Of a stretch of 10,539 nucleotides of DNA, positions 5,700-10,539 are shown in pieces. The stretch's first letter is position 1; each line of letters begins with the position of its first letter. Source of the DNA: Rubritepida sp. Its GTDB lineage: Bacteria; Pseudomonadota; Alphaproteobacteria; Acetobacterales; Acetobacteraceae. The position numbers were made by a program, and so were the translations under genes. The stretch spans positions 1 through 10,539 of the forward strand of contig JACMRO010000094.1 of NCBI GenBank assembly GCA_014376425.1, given 5' to 3'. The notes beneath the pieces were generated by a model that saw nothing but the letters and a program-made list of their open reading frames with translations, ran no database searches and had not been told where the DNA came from.

Positions 5700-7855
5700 C
5701 CCCGTGCCCGGTCGACCCGGATCACCCCCGGGCAGGCACGCAGCCCGGCCATGATGCGGGCGAGGTGAGGCAGGTCGCGCACCTCCGCCTCCAGCGCCAC
5801 GTCGCATTCATCGGCGCGGCGGCTGATGCGCAGGGAGGCGATGGCGCCGTCCTGCTTGGCGATGGCGTTGGTCAGCCCCGCCAGCACGCCGGGCTCGTTC
5901 GCCGCCAGGACGGACAGCCGGGCGGTGTGCGCGCCCGCCTGTCGCGCTTCCCAGCCGACCTCGAAGAACCGCTCGGGCGTGGCCGAGAACCCGTCCAGCG
6001 TCGGGCAATCCCGCCGATGGATCGTAATGGCGCGGCCGGTGTTGATGATCCCCAGGATGACGTCGCCAGGCATCGGGTTGCAGCAGCCGGCATAGTTCAC
6101 CGGCGTGCCGGGCGGCAGGCCCGAGATCGCCATCGGCTGGGCCACCGGCGCCTCGCCCGGCGCGCCCAGCAACGGCCCCGCACCCAGCCTGCCGCGCGGC
6201 CGCGTCAGCATCATGGGCTCGGCGGCGCGGGTCGGCCCACGCAGCTCGGGGAAAACCGCGAACAGCACCTCACGCGGGCCCAGCGCGCCGCTGCCCACGG
6301 CGATGAACACGTCCTCGGCGCCAGGCTGCTTCAACGCCTTGAGCGCCGGCTCCAACATCTTGTCGGCGAAATCCAGCCCGTCCTGGCGGAACGCCTTGGC
6401 GATGGCGGAGCGGCCTTCGGCGCGCTGCGTCTCACGCTCCGCGGCCTGCGCGAAGCGGCGGATGCGGGCACGGGCACGGCCGGTGGCGACGAAGTTCAGC
6501 CAGTCCGGGTTGGGCTTGCCGCCCCGGGCGGTGATGATCTCTACCTGGTCGCCATTGGCCAGTTGCTGGCGCAGCGGCAGGACCTTGCCGTTGACCTTGG
6601 CACCGACGCAGGTGTCGCCGATCTGGCTGTGCACCATGTAGGCGAAGTCGATGGGGGTGGAGCCGCGCGGCAGCTCGAACAACTCACCCTTGGGGGTGAA
6701 GACGAAGACGCTTTCGATATGCAGCTGCAGCCTGGTGTTCTCCAGCACGTCCTGCGGCTCGCCGGCGGTCTCGATGATCTCGAGCAGCGCCTTCATCCAG
6801 GGGTAGCGGCGGGGCTCCTGCTCGACCTGCTTGTAGACCCAGTGCGCGGCCACCCCGTATTCGGCGACCTCATGCATGGCGCGGGTGCGGATCTGCACCT
6901 CGATCTTGGCATGCCGCTTGGCCGGCACGGTGACGCCGGTGTGCAGGCTCTGGTAGCCGTTGGCCTTGGGCGTGCTGATGTAGTCCTTGAAGCGGCCGGG
7001 AATTGTCCGGTAGGCATCGTGCACGGCGCCCAGCGCGAGGTAGCACTGCGCCTTCTCCGACAGGATGACGCGGAAGGCCATCACGTCGGACAGCGCCTCA
7101 AAGGCGACGTTCTTCGCCTCCATCTTGCGCCAGATCGAATAGGGCGACTTCTCGCGCCCCAGCACCTCCTCGACCGCGACGCCGTGGCCGCGCAGCACCT
7201 GGGCGATGTCGGTCTCGATCTCGGTGATCAGGTCGGCGGACTGGCCGCGCAGGAAGGTCAGCCGCGCCTGAATGCCCTGCCATGCCTCCGGGTTCAGCTC
7301 GCGGAAGGCCAGGGTCTCCAGCTCGGTCTTCAGCCGCTCCATGCCGATGCGCTCGGCCAGGGGGGCATAGATGTCCAGCGTCTCGCGCGCCGTGTGCGCC
7401 CGCTTCTCGGGCTTGGGTACATGATGCAGCGTGCGCATGTTGTGCAGCCGGTCGGCCAGCTTGACCAGCAGGACGCGGATGTCCTCGCTCACCGCCATCA
7501 GGAGTTTTCGCAGATTCTCCGCCTGCTTGGTGCGCTCGGACTGCACCTCGATGCGGGACAGCTTGGTGACGCCGTCGACCAGCTTGGCGATCTCGGGCCC
7601 GAAGCGGCGGGTGATGTCGGCCAGGCTGGTTGGGGTGTCCTCGACCACGTCGTGCAACAGCGCGGTGGCCAGTGTCGCCGTATCCAGCTTGTAGCCGGCC
7701 AGGATCTCAGCGACCGCGATCGGGTGGATAATGTAGGGTTCGCCGTTGCGGCGGACTTGGCCCGCATGGGCGGTTGCCGCCAACCGGGCGGCCTCGGCCA
7801 GCAACGCGCCATCCAGCCGGCTGTCCCTTTCCACCGCCTTGGTGACGAAGACCAT
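5696..7855 (-). CDS. spoT: Bifunctional (p)ppGpp synthetase/hydrolase (RelA/SpoT homologue)
   Basis: A 719-residue long-form RSH enzyme, the normal length, which makes and degrades the stringent-response alarmone (p)ppGpp. The hydrolase HD domain (about 25-170) has H44, HDVVEDT (68-74) and D135 in VKLADRLHN. The synthetase domain (about 228-345) has EKSPYSIWRKM and GRFKDYISTPKANGYQSLHT; the RFKD form (R288-D291) is the RxKD version typical of bifunctional enzymes rather than the ExDD of synthetase-only RelA. A TGS domain (about 381-441) follows, then a zinc-finger-like region with C591, C592, H613 and C617, and a C-terminal ACT domain (about 645-719). Both active sites look intact. ATG at 7855 is chosen because the product then starts at the usual distance from the HD domain, although it lacks a clear Shine-Dalgarno. 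The frame continues up to a TTG at 7948 through a G/C homopolymer. It follows rpoZ. Confidence 0.95.
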   Translation of the reverse strand: MVFVTKAVERDSRLDGALLAEAARLAATAHAGQVRRNGEPYIIHPIAVAEILAGYKLDTATLATALLHDVVEDTPTSLADITRRFGPEIAKLVDGVTKLSRIEVQSERTKQAENLRKLLMAVSEDIRVLLVKLADRLHNMRTLHHVPKPEKRAHTARETLDIYAPLAERIGMERLKTELETLAFRELNPEAWQGIQARLTFLRGQSADLITEIETDIAQVLRGHGVAVEEVLGREKSPYSIWRKMEAKNVAFEALSDVMAFRVILSEKAQCYLALGAVHDAYRTIPGRFKDYISTPKANGYQSLHTGVTVPAKRHAKIEVQIRTRAMHEVAEYGVAAHWVYKQVEQEPRRYPWMKALLEIIETAGEPQDVLENTRLQLHIESVFVFTPKGELFELPRGSTPIDFAYMVHSQIGDTCVGAKVNGKVLPLRQQLANGDQVEIITARGGKPNPDWLNFVATGRARARIRRFAQAAERETQRAEGRSAIAKAFRQDGLDFADKMLEPALKALKQPGAEDVFIAVGSGALGPREVLFAVFPELRGPTRAAEPMMLTRPRGRLGAGPLLGAPGEAPVAQPMAISGLPPGTPVNYAGCCNPMPGDVILGIINTGRAITIHRRDCPTLDGFSATPERFFEVGWEARQAGAHTARLSVLAANEPGVLAGLTNAIAKQDGAIASLRISRRADECDVALEAEVRDLPHLARIMAGLRACPGVIRVDRARG

Positions 7856-7921
7856 GGCATTTTCGAGGCCGGGCACCGGGCCGGCGCCCGCGTTCAACCC
7901 CTCCGGCGCGTGCGTCGGATT

Positions 7922-7930
7922 GGGGGGGGG
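7922..7930. repeat. G9 homopolymer (C9 on coding strand) between rpoZ and the RelA/SpoT gene
   Basis: Nine consecutive G on the plus strand lie in the short interval after the rpoZ stop (7957) and before the chosen RelA/SpoT ATG (7855). Read from the alternative TTG at 7948, the tract encodes consecutive prolines in the RelA/SpoT frame. Such tracts are prone to slippage and to sequencing error. Confidence 0.85.
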
Positions 7931-7956
7931 TGGTTGGGCCGGGCCCAAGGAGCCCC

Positions 7957-8343
7957 TTATTCCTCGCCGAACAGTTCGGCGCCGATCGCGGCCTCGATGT
8001 CGACCGACTCGTCGATCACGTCGCCGCCCGGCATTTCCTCGTTCACGTCCATCACGCCGAAGATGTTCTCGTCGGTCGCGATCAGGTCCATCACCTCGTC
8101 CTCGACCGGCTCGGGCTCCGGCGCGCGGCTCAGGCTCTTCACCAGGTCGGCCTCGAGGTTGGGCAACTCCACCTTCTGCTCGGCGATCTCGCGCAGCGCG
8201 ACGACCGGGTTCTTGTCATTGTCGCGATCCAGGGTCAGACTCTCGCCACGGCTGATGTTGCGGGCGCGCTGGGCGGCATACAGGACCAAGCCAAAGCGGT
8301 TGGGGACCTGAAGGATGCAGTCTTCGACGGTGACGCGGGCCAT
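7957..8343 (-). CDS. rpoZ: DNA-directed RNA polymerase omega subunit
   Basis: A 128-residue omega subunit, which helps assemble and stabilise RNA polymerase by binding beta'. The N-terminus MARVTVEDCILQVPNRF (1-17), followed by LVLYAAQRARNISRGE and then NPVVALREIAEQKV, is the conserved omega core. The C-terminal half (about 65-128) is an acidic tail rich in Glu and Asp, of the kind seen in alphaproteobacterial omegas but not needed for recognition. ATG at 8343 has AGGAG (8349-8353) 5 nt upstream. It is followed by the RelA/SpoT gene on the same strand, the common rpoZ-rsh pairing; in several bacteria omega takes part in ppGpp binding to polymerase, so the link is functional as well as positional. 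A promoter-like sequence lies about 60-90 bp upstream. Confidence 0.97.
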   Translation of the reverse strand: MARVTVEDCILQVPNRFGLVLYAAQRARNISRGESLTLDRDNDKNPVVALREIAEQKVELPNLEADLVKSLSRAPEPEPVEDEVMDLIATDENIFGVMDVNEEMPGGDVIDESVDIEAAIGAELFGEE

Positions 8344-8401
8344 GGATACTCCTGGGAACAGACGGGCCGGCCGGGAATCGCTCCCCAGCGGCGTAAACCT
8401 T

Positions 8402-8430
8402 CAGATAGCCATGCGCGCGCCCCGAAGCAA
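8402..8430 (-). promoter_or_regulatory. Candidate sigma70-type promoter for rpoZ-RelA/SpoT
   Basis: On the minus strand TTGCTT (8425-8430) and TATCTG (8402-8407) are separated by exactly 17 bp. They match TTGACA and TATAAT at four of six positions each. Transcription would begin near 8395, leaving a leader of about 50 nt before the rpoZ ATG. The -35 lies just beyond the end of the GGDEF-EAL gene (stop at 8434), so the rpoZ pair could be transcribed independently of folK and the upstream genes. Confidence 0.45.
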
Positions 8431-8433
8431 GCC

Positions 8434-9756
8434 TCAGGCGGCCTGCAGGATGCGCGGCACCCGCGGCGGCGAGACCGTCCAAAGCTGCGCCACCGGCAGT
8501 GGCTGGCTGATCAGCCGCCCCTGCGCCTCGGTGCAGCCATGCTCACGCAGGAGTGCAAGATGCGCCGGCGTCTCCACCCCCTCGGCCGTGGTTACGAAGC
8601 CCATCACCCCGCTGATGCCCAGCACCGCGCGCAGCATCGCCGTGTCACCAGCCAAACTGGGGTCGATCTTCAGCCGTTGCACCGGCATGCCGCGTAGCTG
8701 CGTCAGCGACGCGTGCCCGGTACCAAAATCATCCAGCGCCAACCCGACGCCCAGGCCCCGCAGAGCCCGCATTTGCCGCAGCAGCGCGGTCTCGCCCGCC
8801 AGCACCAGTGCGGCCTCGGGCAGTTCCAGTTCCAGCCGTGCGGGTGCCAGCCCGGTCTCCGCCAGCACCTGGGCCACCAATGCAGGAAAGCGGCCGTCGT
8901 GGAACTGGCTGGCGGAAACGTTCAGCGCCAGCCGCTGCCCTTCGGGCCAGCGCACCGCCTCGGCGCAGCCTGCCCGCAACGCCCATGCGCCGATTGCCGG
9001 CATCAGCCCCAGCTGCTCGGCCATCGGGATGAAGCGCCGCGGCGCCACCAGGCCCCGCACCGGATGGTGCCAGCGCAGCAGCCCCTCGAACCCCTCGATG
9101 CGATTCTGCGCGATGTTCAGCAGGGGCTGGTAGAACAGGGTGAACTCCTGCCGCTCCAGCGCCTCCCGCAGGTCGAGCCGCAGCGCCAGCACCGCGTCGG
9201 TCGTGGCGCGCATCGCCGGGCCGAACAACTTCGCGCAGCCCCGACCTGCCGCCTTGGCGGCGTAGAGTGCCAGGTCGGCCTGCGCCAGCAGCCCATCGGC
9301 GTCCTGGCCGATCGGGCCGACCAGAGCTGCGCCGATGCTGACGCCGATATGCGCGACCTGCCCGCCCATCAGGTAGGGTCGGCTGAGCTGTTTCACCAGC
9401 CGCGCGCCCAGCCGCCGGGCCGCCCGCCCGTCCACCGGCGCCGCCAGCAGCACCGCGAATTCATCGCCACCCAACCGGCCGACCACATCGCCGGCGCGAA
9501 CGGCACGGCCGATGCGCGCCGCCGCCGCCCGCAGCAACGCATCGCCCACCGGGTGGCCCAGGCTGTCATTGACCGCCTTGAAACGGTCGAGATCGAGCAA
9601 CAGCAGACAAATGCCGGCGCCAGGCCGCCGTAGCGCCTCCGCCATCGCCGCCATGAAGGCGCCGCGCGGGAGCAGGCCGGTCAGATCGTCCCTGGGTTGC
9701 CCGTTGCAGACCGTGCAGGGGCTGGCTGTGGGGTCGGATCGGGCAGCCAGGCTCAT
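8434..9756 (-). CDS. GGDEF-EAL bifunctional diguanylate cyclase/phosphodiesterase
   Basis: A 440-residue protein able in principle both to make and to break c-di-GMP. The GGDEF domain (about 22-180) has DDLTGLLPR, DLDRFKAVNDSLGHPVGD and an intact GGDEF (96-100). RAGD (87-90), five residues before it, is a complete RxxD inhibitory site. The EAL domain (about 190-425) reads EGLLRW at the signature, so Ala is replaced by Gly but the ExLxR core (E224-R228) remains. N279, E311, D342-D343, K363, E392 and Q412 also look conserved. The stretch after LKIDPSL is several residues shorter than usual. There is no membrane segment and no sensory domain, only about 20 N-terminal residues with CTVC (14-17). 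ATG at 9756 is the first start after an in-frame stop; GGGAG is about 14 nt away, so initiation may be weak. It sits between folK and rpoZ on the same strand. Confidence 0.93.
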   Translation of the reverse strand: MSLAARSDPTASPCTVCNGQPRDDLTGLLPRGAFMAAMAEALRRPGAGICLLLLDLDRFKAVNDSLGHPVGDALLRAAAARIGRAVRAGDVVGRLGGDEFAVLLAAPVDGRAARRLGARLVKQLSRPYLMGGQVAHIGVSIGAALVGPIGQDADGLLAQADLALYAAKAAGRGCAKLFGPAMRATTDAVLALRLDLREALERQEFTLFYQPLLNIAQNRIEGFEGLLRWHHPVRGLVAPRRFIPMAEQLGLMPAIGAWALRAGCAEAVRWPEGQRLALNVSASQFHDGRFPALVAQVLAETGLAPARLELELPEAALVLAGETALLRQMRALRGLGVGLALDDFGTGHASLTQLRGMPVQRLKIDPSLAGDTAMLRAVLGISGVMGFVTTAEGVETPAHLALLREHGCTEAQGRLISQPLPVAQLWTVSPPRVPRILQAA

Positions 9757-9802
9757 GGGTCGATTCCATCACTCTCCCGGCAATTCTTGCCCCCGGGCGC
9801 TT

Positions 9803-9832
9803 AACGGATGGTGAATCTCTTCACAACGGATG
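9803..9832. repeat. Direct repeats flanking a short hairpin, upstream of the GGDEF-EAL gene
   Basis: AACGGATG occurs at 9803-9810 and again at 9825-9832, 22 bp apart, about two helical turns. The 14 bp between them, GTGAATCTCTTCAC, is an inverted repeat (GTGAA, loop TCTC, TTCAC). The element spans the folK stop codon (9821-9823) and lies 47-76 bp before the GGDEF-EAL ATG, a sensible place for an operator or a small mRNA hairpin. Confidence 0.5.
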
Positions 9833-10309
9833 AAGCGCCTGGGGCGGCAGCGCGGCCAGCAGCGCGGCAGCTCCGCCCAGAACCGGGTGGCGCCAGCCCG
9901 GCGCCACTTCCAGCAGGGGCCGCAGCACGAACTCGCGCAGCTGCATGCGTGGATGGGGCAGAACCAGGCCAGGGCCGCCGATCTGCAGCCCGTCCATGTC
10001 CAGCAGGTCGAGATCGAGGGTTCGGGGCGCATTGGGAAAATGCCGGGCGCGGGCGAAGCTGGCCTCGATCCGATGCAGCGCGGCCAGCAGCGCGGCGGGG
10101 TCCGCCCGCCCTTCCAGCCGGGCCACGCCGTTCACGAACCAGGGCGCCCCGGGCATGGGCGGGATCGGCGCGCTCGCCCACCAACGGCTCAACGCCCGCA
10201 GCCGCAGCCCGGGCAGCGCGTCCAGTGCCGCCGCCGCCGCCTGACAGCTGGCCTTTGGCGCCGCGCCATCCGGACCTGGCAGGCTTGCGCCGATGCCGAC
10301 GAGGATCAA
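9821..10309 (-). CDS. folK: 2-amino-4-hydroxy-6-hydroxymethyldihydropteridine pyrophosphokinase (HPPK)
   Basis: A 162-residue cytoplasmic enzyme that transfers pyrophosphate from ATP to 6-hydroxymethyl-7,8-dihydropterin, the step before dihydropteroate synthase in folate synthesis. The N-terminal ILVGIGASLPGP, the central FVNGVARLE, the hallmark APRTLDLDLLDMDG (about 115-128; its two Asp bind magnesium) and LPHPRMQLREFVLRPLLEVAP (about 136-156) are all HPPK signatures. The length is normal for a stand-alone FolK. I chose TTG at 10309 because it puts the first strand at the N-terminus and overlaps the stop of the preceding dehydrogenase (TTGA), implying translational coupling. An ATG at 10375 in the same frame would add 22 residues unlike the family. 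No other folate gene is in view. Confidence 0.93.
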   Translation of the reverse strand: MILVGIGASLPGPDGAAPKASCQAAAAALDALPGLRLRALSRWWASAPIPPMPGAPWFVNGVARLEGRADPAALLAALHRIEASFARARHFPNAPRTLDLDLLDMDGLQIGGPGLVLPHPRMQLREFVLRPLLEVAPGWRHPVLGGAAALLAALPPQALHPL

Positions 10310-10539
10310 TGTGAGGGACCGCCAGCATGCAGCACCAGCGTCTGGCCAGTGATGAAGCCCGCTTCCGGGCCGCACAGGAACAACGCGGCCCCCACCAGGT
10401 CGCCCATTACCGGCATCGTCGCGCGCGCGACGTGGACGATACCGACATCCACCGCCGTCGGACGGCGCCAGAGCTGGTCCCGCAGGCTGGTGAAATAGCC
10501 TCGTTGGTCCCCAGCACCTCCATGCCCGCGGCGCCGGCC
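10306..10539 (-). CDS. C-terminal part of a short-chain dehydrogenase/reductase, apparently frameshifted
   Basis: The gene enters from the right edge; 77 codons and the stop are visible. The end of the product, VMGDLVGAALFLCGPEAGFI followed by TGQTLVLHAGG, is the standard SDR C-terminus that closes over the Rossmann-fold active site, so an NAD(P)-dependent oxidoreductase is likely; the catalytic Ser-Tyr-Lys would lie outside the window. The reading frame appears to change near 10495-10502. Upstream of that point the reasonable frame is a different one (AGAAGMEVLGTNE, every codon ending in G or C), whereas the downstream frame read back through it gives arginine/glycine-rich sequence with poor codon use. 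That frame stops at TAA near 10407. A one-base deletion or a sequencing error would explain it. The stop overlaps the folK TTG. Confidence 0.72.
   Translation of the reverse strand, partial: GRRRGHGGAGDQRGYFTSLRDQLWRRPTAVDVGIVHVARATMPVMGDLVGAALFLCGPEAGFITGQTLVLHAGGPSH

Noticed and set aside
5765..8311. An 848-codon plus-strand open frame
   Set aside because: It lies antisense to the RelA/SpoT and rpoZ genes, whose domains are unmistakable; high GC keeps the reverse frame free of stops.
8713..9633. A 306-codon plus-strand open frame
   Set aside because: Antisense shadow of the GGDEF-EAL gene, with Gln/Arg-rich composition and no recognisable motif.
10310..10375. Start of folK at ATG 10375
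   Set aside because: The extra 22 residues precede the first HPPK strand and overlap the SDR coding region; the TTG overlap at 10309 gives the normal length.
1..10539. CRISPR array, tRNA/rRNA, insertion sequence or prophage
   Set aside because: No regularly spaced repeats, tRNA-like cloverleaf, transposase, integrase or terminal inverted repeats were seen; composition is uniform throughout.

Overview
The window is high-GC, densely coding bacterial DNA with strongly G/C-ending codons. Gene content points to an alphaproteobacterium, most likely in the Rhodospirillales/Acetobacteraceae range. The basis for that is the rpoZ–RelA/SpoT pair downstream of folK, an orphan PAS-containing chemoreceptor without a CheR-tethering tail, and an FbpB-type iron permease. 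The taxon is inferred, not demonstrated.

Left part (1–3267, all minus strand). Read 5'->3', a flavin reductase-like FMN protein is followed by a small papain-like cysteine peptidase, a nitroreductase-family flavoprotein, and the N-terminal two thirds of a double-length ABC iron(III) permease that leaves the window. A Fur-box-like 15-mer lies just upstream of the permease, so it may be a separate iron-controlled unit behind the flavin-enzyme group.

Centre (3268–5699). A divergent spacer of about 118 bp separates the flavin reductase from a plus-strand methyl-accepting chemotaxis protein. The receptor has a large periplasmic helical sensor, a HAMP, a cytoplasmic PAS-like domain and a signalling hairpin. 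It converges on the RelA/SpoT gene. The two genes share a compact hairpin in which their two stop codons pair with each other.

Right part (5696–10539, all minus strand). In transcription order: a short-chain dehydrogenase C-terminus with an apparent frameshift; folK, starting on a TTG that overlaps the dehydrogenase stop; a GGDEF-EAL cyclic-di-GMP protein; rpoZ with a recognisable sigma70-type promoter; and a bifunctional (p)ppGpp synthetase/hydrolase. The omega subunit and the RelA/SpoT enzyme form the familiar stringent-response pair. The GGDEF-EAL gene just upstream puts c-di-GMP and ppGpp metabolism side by side.

No RNA genes, CRISPR arrays, insertion sequences or prophage genes were seen, and no stretch over 300 bases lacks a gene. 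I did not find a clearly new defence or biosynthetic system. The points most worth a second look are the frameshifted dehydrogenase, the G9 tract with an ambiguous RelA/SpoT start, the stop-codon-pairing hairpin, the candidate Fur site, and the repeat structure upstream of the GGDEF-EAL gene.
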